DNA of 64,000 bases, taken from assembly GCA_030435675.1 (NCBI GenBank), contig JAUCMV010000006.1, positions 310,001 through 374,000 on the forward strand. Direction: 5' to 3'. Position numbers and translations under genes: made by a program. Under the pieces are notes generated by a model that worked only from the letters and a program-made list of their open reading frames with translations, was not told the DNA's origin and searched no databases. How positions within the stretch are numbered: the stretch's first letter is position 1; the number at the start of each line of letters is the position of its first letter. This DNA comes from Steinernema hermaphroditum. Its lineage: Eukaryota; Nematoda; Chromadorea; Rhabditida; Steinernematidae. Positions 1 to 12,500 of this stretch are shown piece by piece.

Positions 1-576
1 AGATTCCGTTATAAACCCAATGCTTTTTCTCTCCACGATTATGCTCCACGTGCAGAGCATTACTGGCTTACACTGCTGAGTGTTTGGAACTTTGGCGTAT
101 AGTATTATCTCACATTTTTGGCACGAATTGAGGGTTATTCTAATCACTATTTAGGGTGCGTCTCAGGCCTTCACACAAACGACTGCAGGGACATTTTTAA
201 AGAAATAAGGGGTAGTTTTCACAGAACTGCAATTGAGAAGCATGTTGAAAATGAATGAAAGATCGTCCGTCGGGAACAAGTAAATGGCTTCTTTTGTATT
301 AGTGAAATTAAACGATATCTGTTCATCATTTACGCTTTCTTGGTATATGGTGCTTACCACATACTCAGAGTAGTCACAATCTTGTACAGAAATGTTTGAA
401 AATGTCGGATTGAATTGTTCAATTAAATGTTGAGTGCCCTTACCCAAACATTCGGTCAGAGATTACTGCTTTAATCCGGCCAAAAAATCGCTGCGGGCTT
501 AGGAGCGTCTTACCCGGGCTTAGGCTCGAGAGGATTATTCATTGCTGACCTTTTGTTTTCAACCCAAAGCCGTTAC

Positions 577-3500
577 CTTGTAATCCATTTTTGCTTCGTA
601 GACCGGAATTGCCATCCGGCACACAGGGCCAACTGCCTCGAATCTTTCGCTCAAGACCAGAGTTTGCACCAGTTGTTCCACTTTTGCCGTGAAATTATCC
701 TGAAATGAAAAAATGTCAAATGTTCATTTTTTGTGATTGAGAACATTTTAATCCAGACACTCATTGTTTCCCTTGTGTTAATCCGCTGCTTATTAAAAAT
801 TGTAAATGTTTATGTGGATATATCTTCGAGGAGGGAAGCGAAAGGCTCTTAAAATGTACGAAGCCCCGCCTCCTTGGGCACATCCCGGGATGAGCGGCAA
901 CGAAGCTCCGACCACCTGGCGGAATCCATATAAGCCTGCTGCTTCACGGTCATTTCCAGCCCTCCACAAGTTCCACCATGCAAACCACCCTGACTCTGAT
1001 TTGTATCCTATCCTTGGCCTTGGCCCTCAACGCCCGCCCACATCGGCACCGTCACGTGCACAAGCGCAGCCACGCAGTTCAGCCGAGCCTCCTTCCTCAG
1101 CCTAAGGAGATCGACCCCAGCAAGATGAGCTACGAGGAAGTGCAGGACCTGTACAACAAGCTGGCTGACTATCTAAGAACGGCCACTGGTCTTGGACATG
1201 TCTCCAAGAAGAAGGCTTACTCGCATTTATACGAAGAGGAGCGCAAGAGGTATCAGGCGCAAAAGAAGGCCAGCGATGCTTTCTCAATCGCTTCGAGCTT
1301 GGCGATGCAAGAGTTGGAAGTTTAATGTGTATTATGGACATCTAATATAATAATATTATTGTTATGTAGTTTTCTAGAAAGTACGTGTAGATAGCCAGAG
1401 ATTATTTATGAGAATTCTATCATTTTGCAATAAATCTGATTCACCATTCACCTCACGGGTAGCGCATCAAAGAGGCTTGATTCCTACAGCTCAGCAGCAG
1501 ACTTGAATCATGTGTTGTACAAAACAAAGGAAACATATGTCGATGAAATACGACCTATACGATATGCAGAAAAATAAAGGAAACGGACATCCGCCAAAGC
1601 TGGTCCAGGAACACAAAGTTTCACCGTAGCGTGCATTTCCTTGCCCACATTATAAACTCACGTTCCTTTTACTTAAAAATAGAACGGTTTTCTCTGCCTT
1701 GAAACAGAAGGGCTAGCGCACTGCCATTGATTACCATCGCTACATGAGCTTATTTGCCTTATTGTAAGAGGTGTTGGTGGAATCAGTGTTTATAGCGATA
1801 ATGAATAAGCACGTGATTCGACTACCTTAAGGAATCATTGAAACAATACAAAATAGGCTGAATTACAGACTGAGGGTCGCACTGGGATCTGAACACAACT
1901 GCTGTTGTTAATCACAATTATTAAAGCAGCCCTCATGTGGGCAATAAAAAATGTACAAGCTGTTCAGTAATTCTCTTTACAGTAAATAAATCTTATGCGT
2001 TCCTGATCTATCTTACGAGATTTCCTGACATCACCGCTTCCTTCCTATTTTCACTGTACTGCCCTTCTCTGGAGATTAAGCAAGACTGCTGTCAATATTA
2101 ACGTCATAACGATGTCATAAATTTCGCGACAATAATAGCTTTCCCAAGCCTCGAAAACATACTTATGCATTTATATTAGCTATGTGGAAAATCATCCACA
2201 CGAGTATAGACAATCTAAAAACACGTGTTAAGCAGAAATTCAGAGATCCCTAACTGATATGGACCAGGATGATCATTAAGCTGTATCTTGTGGTCAAAGT
2301 TTGTGATCGATTACTACCAATCTCCCATTTGTCAACGGATTCCATTGATTGTTAAACTGATAAAATTCTACCCCAGTTTTCTTGAGCATCAATAAAATCA
2401 AAAATGTCAAGAATCGAGGTAAAATAAATCTCGCACTTCGTTATTGTCCAGCACCTCAATCAGCTCCATGGATTCCTGAGCCTTACTAGAGCTCCCAGCA
2501 CTAGCCACAGTTGCACGTTTCTTATCATACAACTAAAGAGATCGAGAACCCTGTGACAGGGCCGGTGTATCTATAACAGTACGCTCTATACGCAATATTG
2601 AAGTATTTAAAAAATAAGCTAACTATACTTATGCACCAATTCAATCTAACATGTCTGCTGAAGAAAATCGAAAAATGGATGGAAAATCTTAGAAGTTTCT
2701 CTGTTTACGTGTTTCCCATGAATATTTGTTTACATCTGAAACAAGCTTCTACGATTTAGAAGGACTGCACCCTATTACAACTTCCGTTCTATGACCTATC
2801 TTCTGATCTAATGCATCGCTTTCCGCTACGCAACATGTTTTCCCGCGGCCTAATGAAGAGCGCCTGTACTGGACAGACGCTGTTAAGGCATAACTTTCGC
2901 ACTACGGCGAGCTCAATAGCGCTGCCGCCCGAGCGCCGGACTTCCGGTCTCCCGAAGCGACGCCGGGATTTCTCTTACGTCCTACGTTGAAACATTGAGG
3001 GTGTGAGTTGGTGGGGACGGGCATCTATCGATTGATAAATGAATACCTATTACCAGCATACATTGTAATTAGGCAGAAAAAAGCATAACCTTCCTTCAAA
3101 GTAACCAGCTCATAAAATACAGCAGGTCAATCACCGCCTATCTGGTGGAACAACACACTGTCGTATAATTTCCAAATAAATACATTGTCGCACAACATTA
3201 ACTACCCGCTACTATTCGTTTAATTTGGGTATTTAATCTTTTGTTTTTACTTCTTACTGTTGAAGTTTTGTTGTCCAAAGCGAGCAGCTTTTCCCAAGCT
3301 AAGCAAATTTGCACCTCTTGGATCCTTATTTAGCACATCCCCTGTAGATATGAGTCACTATGGTCGCATCTCCTCCGTTTCCTGTTTTCAAAGGTTTCAA
3401 AGGATTTTCTTTGACGCATTAGGCGTACTAATTCACTACTAATATGTATTTATGAGTATTTGAAGCTTACAGTAGTTCCTGTTTCTTACGGCCTTCCCAC

Positions 3501-6500
3501 TTCATACAACCCTCTCACCGGCGTTTGATCTTTGATTTACACATTTTAAACATTCAGTTTCGTACACAATCCTATGCAAGAGCTGACTGATTTACAAACA
3601 GTTCATCTTAATATGCTTACATAAGTTACTGTTCGTTATTTTGGGGTGAAATTGGCTGCGTTCAATTCAGTGAACTGCCCTTCTAAACTGTTTCTACATT
3701 TTGAAACATTTCTTTGTTTTAAAACTGTTAAGCGGCTTTGAAACTTATGCTAAGGCTAATAGTTGAACCTTACCCTAAAACATTCCCAATCCGCCATCCT
3801 ATCTCTTATTCCTAAAATTGTCGCTAAAACAATAGCCACTTTGGGTCCCGCCGGCAAAGTCTTATCCTCAGTAGCCTCATCCGTATGCACTTTGTCTGAA
3901 ACAAAAGGTTAAGATAATACTTACCAAGGTGTATCCGGCTTGCTGAGTGCTGCTGGCCTTCTCATCGAAAACGCGCTCTTCTTCAGCAATAGAGGAGTTG
4001 ATGTGAGACATTAGGGACCAGTCCGGTTGTAGGACACCTGTAAGCACTTGTAACAACTATAGTTAAGCCAATAGTCTTACCTTTGGTTTCAAGCTCCTTG
4101 CCTATGATAGCCAGAGAATGCGCTTGGCAAACAGCTGCTTCAGAGTACCATCTGTCACCGATATGAGCCTCAGCCAGAGTATCAAACCAGGCACACCTCA
4201 GTGCTGCAGAGCCTCTATAACTGTCAGCTAGTTGGATATGTAGATCAGCCAGCCTAATAGGGTCATTGGCAGCGGCTGCCAGAGCACCCGTAGCTTTGAG
4301 GACTCCTCGCAGTTGTTTGATCAATTCTTGGCAGGCTTGTTCGAAGAGATTATCCGAATGTTTGTTACTGTAGTTAGCTACAAGAGATTCCAGACGACTG
4401 AGGCCTTTCAGGAAACGTGGACTATTGGCGAGAGGCTTCTTGTTCCCAAGGAGAGTGGCGAGGGCGACACCGGATTGGGCGCCAGGTCTGCCAAGATGTT
4501 CTAGTAGGGTATTGCACTCGACACGGGTTGCTGAAACAGTGAGGATAAGGCAAAAGTTATTTGAAATGCATTGCTAGTTTGAAGAACGTTAACGAAAAAA
4601 GGTCAAATTTTGAAAACATTTCCCTTGGATTTCAGCGTTTAATCAACTCACATAAAGTCGGATGAATCGTGTCGTAACCACTCCTCAATATCAGTTGGAA
4701 CAGAGCGGCTGCCGCATTTTGAACACTTTCGATTCTACTGTTCAGCTGCATCAGAAGATTCTCAATCAGGAGGGAAACATAGTCCAATGGTCCAAATTGA
4801 AAGAATCTCGATCGAAACTAAATTTCTCATTTTGTCTTTACTCATTCAACGTACACACTCTCTTACCACATTTATGAATACAGCCAATGCCGCTAGTACA
4901 TGCAACCTGACCGCTTCTGGCCAGCTTTCGTCCAGAAGTGACAGTTGCAGCCTCAGGAGGGCCGCGAAAGCTGCTTCTGTGGTATCCGAGTCAAGATGCT
5001 TCGTTTTAGCCGCTATATGATTAGCCAATATTCGGGATGTTTCCAGCACTATTAACGCTATCTCTTGGGTAAGATGAGCTTCCAACATTACGCTGTTTAA
5101 TCCCACACTGTCCGTTTCATCGGACCCGACTGGCTCCTCCTGATGAACAGCTGAACTACTTGGTGGTAGAATCACGATGCTTCTTGTTGTTCCGCGAATT
5201 CTCTTCGCGGTATGAGCTGTATGATAAGCTCTTCCGCGATATCTGAACATTTCCAAGGAGACTTCAAGTAGGTCGATGATCCATGTCACAGATGAAGCAT
5301 CAGAGGTAAGTTGTTGACTCCAGATAGTTGCTAGGACCTTCTTGGGAATGTGATGCAGAATATAGAGATTGCATAGCAGTAAATCTCGCACTTCGTCCTT
5401 GTCGAGCATCTCAATCAGCGCCATTGATTCCTGAGCCTTACTAGAGCTCCCAGTGCTAACCAAAGTTGCGCTTTTCTTATCATCCAACTGAGGAGATCGT
5501 AAACCCAGTGACAGGGCCGGTGTATCAATGACGGTCTTCGTGGTAGATTTGATCTCCTCTAAGTGTTTGAGGAGGATTTGCAGGAGTGGAGAGTAGAGCG
5601 TCACTATCCGACTTTGCGCCCCGGTATCGGAGAATCGACTATCCACAGAATGTTTCGCCAAGAGGTTTCTTATTAGAGCTATGGCTTTCCGACGGTAATC
5701 TCTCGGTTCCCGTAGAGCAGCGTTAAGTTCCTGTAGAAGCAGACCCGTGGGAAAATGGGTCGAGCAGTACTGATCGCTTAGCCAAAAGTGGTCCTTGTAT
5801 TTTGCATCTGAAAGGTGGCATTGCTACAAAAGTCAAGACTGACGACATCCTACATTGATCGACGTCGTTGAGTTCAATGATCACAGCACTGGACGAGAAC
5901 ACCTGTGCGAAAAATTTGGATAGAAAATTCGAACTGCTCGAATTAGAATGCTCAGATGCAGATGAACACGATTCCTTGCGCATAACGATGTTTCTTCTGT
6001 CGCACAGAATAGGCAAAGATAAGGCCAAATAATGTTCATGTCCGGACAAGATTCGAAGAAGGTCGAGTTTGTAGTCACGAAGCGTCTGGAAATATGTTGC
6101 CGCTTTTTGAGAACCTGTTCATCTATACTCACCCTGGCCTCGCTCAAATCGAACTTGTCCACTGCATAGTGAATTAGATTGAACACAAGACCACGATCGA
6201 TGAAACTCAACATGCACTGAAAAAATTCAAACAGTCTCATATCCCGCGCTTTTAACCAACCCGTAGGAAGTTCGCGACAGCCGTATTCGCCGATCGGCAT
6301 TGTTTTGGAAATAGCTTGTGCTTGCTGACAATACCGCTTATAACTGATTCAGATAAAACCTCTATCCTAAAGAGAAGCTCCGCAGGAAAGCGGTCTTTTC
6401 TTGCACTCTAGAATAAAATACGTTACATTTGGCTGGTTGAATATGGTCGGCACCTTGTATAGACCTTTATCCAGAACGCTCTCGGCTATACTTTTGGATA

Positions 6501-9500
6501 TTACATCAAATAAGAACCATAATTGCTTGTAGAGTACAGCCAAAGCTTCTGTATCCCCGTTGATGTTTCTCATCTAAACGCAAACTCTAGATCTAAAAAA
6601 ACACACAAGGTTTACCAGCATGGGAATGTATTTGCATAGTGCTGAATGTACCGTCTCATCTTCTCCAAACTTTCGATTCCTCGACGAAAAGTGTTTCGTT
6701 ATAAAGTCATTCAAAAGATCCTTTCTTTTGGAAGTGGTGGCTTTGTCGACGATCCCGATAATAGCACTGGAAATTTCAATTTGCCGTACAACAGTCCGAG
6801 TTGTCGGCTAACCTCAAGGTACTTAAAGACAGTTCATCTGTCGTACAAGTTGGTAGAAGGGCGAATAATCGGTTCAAGGCTACATGCAGGAATGGGATCA
6901 GATTGCTAATTTCGATATCCAGAAGTGCCTAGAAGTATTAATAAATCACAGAGAAGTATACATAGGTGATCAACACAGAGGGCGGGTTGGTTTTTATACG
7001 TTGTGCATAGAGGTTGTTAAGAGTTATATTGGATAACCGAAAATGAAAACCAATCTTACGTAAATTGATTAATGAATGCTACACGAGATACATACAAAAA
7101 ATTAAAAGTGTTATTTAGTGTCAAACCAATGATCATTCCCTGTTCCAGAAAATGGCGTTCAACAGTATCTTTTACATATGGCCAAAGTATAAAATAGCGG
7201 AATTGAACTCATCACGCATCGACATCTGCGCATTATGCCATTTTTAAAAGTAAGTACACCCAAACCATCTGCCACTTCGGCCCGTTCAAATTTTTTTTTG
7301 GATGGTACATGACAAACGGCGGATGTTGAAAATACCATCTAGCCCTGCGAGAGGCAAGAATGACGCTCATTAAATTCGCGATAGTCACTCGAAAGCTAAA
7401 GAGAAGAATAGGCCTAGCATACTCAAAAGCATGTGCTGGTAGAGCAGCGGAATGTGAACTTCCTATTTTGCTCATTGCGAGCGTGTTTCCTTAGCAATCG
7501 GCTGGTCTGGGTTTGGTCACCCTCTGTGTCCCTGTTTTGTCTGTTTGTCTTCCCAAGGAAACAAAGCATACAAGCAGTGTATCCGTCGGTTCTCCGTTTA
7601 CATGTAGGGGTTTCCTGCATCAATTTTTTGCCACACTGTTGGATACTACGAAACGCAAAATGCGACACAAGGGAGTACGGTAATACACAGCACGACAAAG
7701 AAGCAAAAAGAAAAAGAAAAGAACCTTGGTCTGACAGGACAGTGCTTCAGTAGTGCTTTCGACCAGCCTCTCCGCTTCTCGGCTACCGATGCTCGGTGAA
7801 ATCGACGAAGAACGCTGCAACCGTTGTGTGATAGCTGATTTGGACGTGTTAGCGTAGAAGCTAGCTGTTTTTTAAATTATTGAATGGTTACCTGAGCCTT
7901 CTCTCCACTATCGCCACTTGTTCCAACCTTCTCGAACTTCTGACAAGACTGGAAGAATGCTTGCAGGCGGAGATCCGACGTGAATATCGAAGACAGGAGG
8001 CGCAATCGAACATGGAATAGTCCTCTTCCGTTTTCGACCCACTTAATGTCAGGACCAGTGTGGCCCTTTCCCAATCCGAACGCGTGGTAGTTGATATAGT
8101 CCTGCGGAAGGGAAACGGCGACAGAGAGGGAGAATTCTTGGGTGTCGTTTTCAAGGACCAAGCGATCGTTTTTGACTAGAGGAAGCCACGCGTGCCCAAT
8201 GGAGACTTCGAATGGCTGAAAAGCTGGTTTGTGGATGGAAATTATAAAATCTTCGTCGGACACAAAACTAAATGTTACCTCATGTTGAGTCTTTGGTCCT
8301 AAGGCTGTGTTAACCGAAATGTGCGTGAATGAAAATAGAAGATGATCAGTGGAATCGAGAGCCGTCGGGAGCTGCATTTTTACTTCATCGCTGAAATTCG
8401 GGTTCTGGTCATGATAGCTGACCGCAGTGATCGCTTCCACGTATGACCCGTCTTGTCTTAGAATCACCTAGATCCATGTCGTATGTACATCATTCTCTCT
8501 AGTAAGAGCATTTACCTTATTTGAACCTTGTCTCTTCTTCGACGGTACATACGAAACTGTGCATGCAATATTCCTAGCCTTCGAAAACGACTTTTGGTTT
8601 CCATATGTTAGGCCTAATGGATATATGTACAGCTGGTTGATAAACGACTTGTGAGGCGTTAGTTCTGCCGCCGTGAAGGACTGCATTTCAAAGACGCCTG
8701 CCTCACTGGTCGCATCTGGCATTCCAGTTATCGACTTCGGCACGTCCTCAACTTTTGGATGAAATTTGATTTTTAGGGTGATAGATGCATTTGGAAGAAT
8801 GACCAGTTTTCCCGATTTCTCGGCTTTCGACAAGTCAGAGACAAATTTCTGGAGGTCGCCATCAGTTAACTTTCCATCGGCTTTGTATAGAGGACATGAC
8901 TGCGCTTCCTTGAGGCTGTCGGTGGGAGTTTTGAAGATATGCCTTAAATTAAGGAAGTAATGATTAGAAAAATAAATAGTTTAAGTAGTAAAGGTTCGTG
9001 AATGCTCATTGAACAGAACATTCTTGCTTACCTCACAGACCAAGCCAGCGCTGTTCTGTACTTCCTAAGCTTCGCCGCAGCCGTTTGCATAGATTTGTGG
9101 TACTTTGCAACTGTTTTAACGTCCGCAGATGACTTCATGTAAATATCCGGCGATACATCGGCCAATATCCTTTCAACCCTCGTAATCAAGAAAAGATTGT
9201 TGTGCGGATTGTCCACGGAACACATCATCTTCGCATTCTTCATTTTCCCATCGCAAGGAATGTCCAACTGGAACTCTTCACACAGTCTTCTGCCATCAGA
9301 TGCGTCGAAAAGGTACATCCTCAAGAATAACGGTTCCACCTGCTCGTTCTGCAGAGTGATATTCAGTTTTTCCAGCTCCACAGTGAAATAGATCATCGAT
9401 GTGGTCCTGACAATGGGCGCAGAAGCGCGGCTTTTCACAGGAGACTCAATTTGGGAATTCAAAAAACTGCTTCCTTCTCCGGGAATCTGAGGAAGAGGGT

Positions 9501-12500
9501 CGAGGTCCCAGTACAGATTGAACAGGTTTTTCCTTTTGACGATCGGAGGTTGAAGGGCTTTGGCAGCTGCATTTCGCCCACGCCATACAGAACCGGGAAT
9601 TCCTGATGAATTGTATAAGGTTACTTCAATGGAATGTTTGCAAACCTAAACTATCGTCGCTGGCCAGGCTTTCAGTTTCCCCACAGTTACTGTCGCCCCC
9701 AGCTCCCGATTTTAAGGATTCTATGTCGTTGGGTGTGTCTTCTGAAACAAATTCCTTAAAGTAAGGTTGCTAGTAATGTCTTCTGAATGCGCCACTGAAG
9801 TTAAGGTAAATCTTACCTTTATCGGCCCCTGATAGAAATCTGTTCATTTCCGCGCACCACTGAATTATATCGTTCTCCACTTCCGAGGCCAAAACCGCTG
9901 TCTTTCTATCCCCAGCTGAAAAGGCCACTTCCATAACGGTCTTTCCTTTTTTGGTAGTTTTCAGATTGGCCGACTGAACTGTCAACGAATTCGCCTGAAT
10001 AGTTGGGCCAGCCTGCTTTTGAATGTCAAGGATCAAATTCGATTCCACATCCTTTCTCACTGTACAATACCTCTTCTTGATGCTCTAAAATGGAACGTGA
10101 CAAAAATTACTATACTGCAAAGAACCACCTTTAAATTATCAAGAATTCCAACGTCATTGGGTAGAATCATTAAATATCCCTCCTTAACGGTTTCATCCTT
10201 TAACTGATTTTGGTTGATATCGGCCTGAAGAGAGATGAAATGCAATTGAAAAGGTGCAGATTGAGAGCTTACAGCTTTTTCATCTTCGGCTAAGTCACTC
10301 TCGAACACAATAGTGGATAGGTCATCGATTGACATGGACCTGAAATTTAGTGCTAAAGTGAAATAAGTGCGTGAAAACCGAACTTACGGTTGATACTCGT
10401 AATCTCCAGCAAATTTTGCATAATTGAAGCGAATTGACTTGCAGCAGTCGGAATAGTGGCGGAGACATTCCTGAGTGAGGAGCCACGAGGCATCTTCTGG
10501 TTTAACAACGGAAAAGGTGGGCTCATCGCCTACAGTCACTTCCTGTAATACATCATCTATGTATGCACTTCAGAAATATTCTGGTGGAGTGGTGCAAAAC
10601 TGCTAATGGAATGTGGATGAAATTAACGATCGAGAGGAAGTGGTAGGCGAAAAACAACGCAAAATTATTAGTTTATGCGCGTCGCCTACGTCTTATGGCA
10701 TTAGTTCATAAATGATGGTGTAGTACTATAGTCAAGGAGAAGGTAGGCGACAGCTAAACTGACGAGCGTAAGAACCATATGCCTTTATATAAGCTGTGCA
10801 CCAGCTATTCATGGACTTCTATTTTAGGATTCGCTTTTGTTCAGGTGAAACTAATGACGCTGGTTCTTGAAATTGTTATTTTCTCTTGTGCCTGTCCACA
10901 AAGGAGATGCTCCTGCCCACGTTCGCAGATGAGCTCTATCTTTAGTGTAGCTGTAAATAGCATGTTCACGTTTTCGCAAAAAATAAGACGAAGAAAACAC
11001 AGGACTATGTAAAGAAGAGCTGCCTGTTCGCTGTTACCCTGCATTTTTGGATATCATTTGTCTGTGTTCGATTCGTATGAGGCGGCTTGGACAAACCATC
11101 ATAGCTACTTCACGCGAAACCATAATTCCGTCACAGAAAGCTGCACAGTTTCTAATTTCTAGCGTCTGTGCAAACGTTTCACTAAGCCTCTCAGGAATGT
11201 GCACACCCGCTGGAGGTCAAAAGATGTCCTTGAAAAAGAAACACGCCGCCGAGGCGGTCGCTCATCGCCCAATTCATTAATCATTTGTTTGTCGCTTTCT
11301 GACATCTTGTTGTGGAAAGGCCAAAGCCCGTCAACTAATCTTTTCGCAGTGATCGTGGGAAAAGTACGTTAAAAGTTGCATTAAACGCTGGCAATTCGGA
11401 TGACGGGTCGACCTCGCGAAAGTAAGCCTCAAAAGATGTAATGTAATCAAACTTTGAAATAGCCGATAGGCAAGACTTAAACTATTCTCGAGTTACGAGT
11501 TTACGAGTTTATTTCGTGAATCAAAGGCTTACGCCTTGCACGACACCGAATAATAGTCAAACAGAGGATGTCTCGTTGTAGCCGGCTTCATCCCTGGCGT
11601 GGCGCTTATGGCAAACCGGTCGAAGACGGCGCGCATCACGGGGCATCTGGGAGCCGGCAAAACTTCGGAAATGGCGGTTTGGCAAACCATTGGCAAATGG
11701 CAAACCATTCTCGCTATACGATATCCCCCACCCTAAGTTGTCGTAGATTTTACGGTCACAATCTCAACTCAAGTAGAGTTGTTTTTGGGTTGAACCCGAA
11801 AATCCGCATTTTTTTGCAGAACTGACTAATTTTGAAGCCCGATTCCAAAATTTTCAATCGAAAATATCTCTACCTCTCAAAAGAAAACTTGTCAGGTGTT
11901 TAGCATAGTAACATAGTCCCTCCTCCATCATGCAAAAGGGAATATTAATGAGGACTAATTAATAAAATGTAACTGTTGATTGGAATGTGACAGATGTATA
12001 TGTGTTGCGAGCCCTCTTTCCAGAGTGTAGCCATCTGCTCCTTCAACTTCCCAGGCGCAATCATTAAAACGCGATATAATAAACTTAACCACTTGTGTGG
12101 CGCATAGTTCACGCGCTCACTAATTAGTCGTTAAATGACAGATGGTTGCAACATCGCAGATTATATCAATGCTTGAATTCTGCTCCCTTTAAAGATATTT
12201 CGCAAAAATTGTGTGACCATATTTTCCTGGACCAGAAACATTCGCTTTGCAATCAGCTGTCATTTGGATGCTTCCGTTTTCCGTCCGCAACCCGACTCTT
12301 ACAACACTGAACTCCGTTAATGACTTTCCCGACACGTTCTACTTCAATTCAGTGGGCAAAACAATGACCGATGGAGGCGCCACATGACAGATGATGGCAA
12401 TGTTACACACTTCCGATGGACAATTAATGACTTCCAGCGTAAAAAAGTGACCAGCGGTTAAGTTGTAAAAAGTTGTTCTTCAGTATGCTACATCCGACAT

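Noticed and set aside
163..447. 94-residue minus-strand frame as the next DOCK exon
   Set aside because: It does not resemble the DHR2 sequence expected after KMDYK and has no convincing splice sites. Possibly chance.
3740..3897. Possible DOCK exon encoding [23 protein letters not shown]
   Set aside because: It has splice-like ends, but including it breaks the phase-0 junction between exons 3925 and 699, which aligns well with DOCK9 when joined directly.
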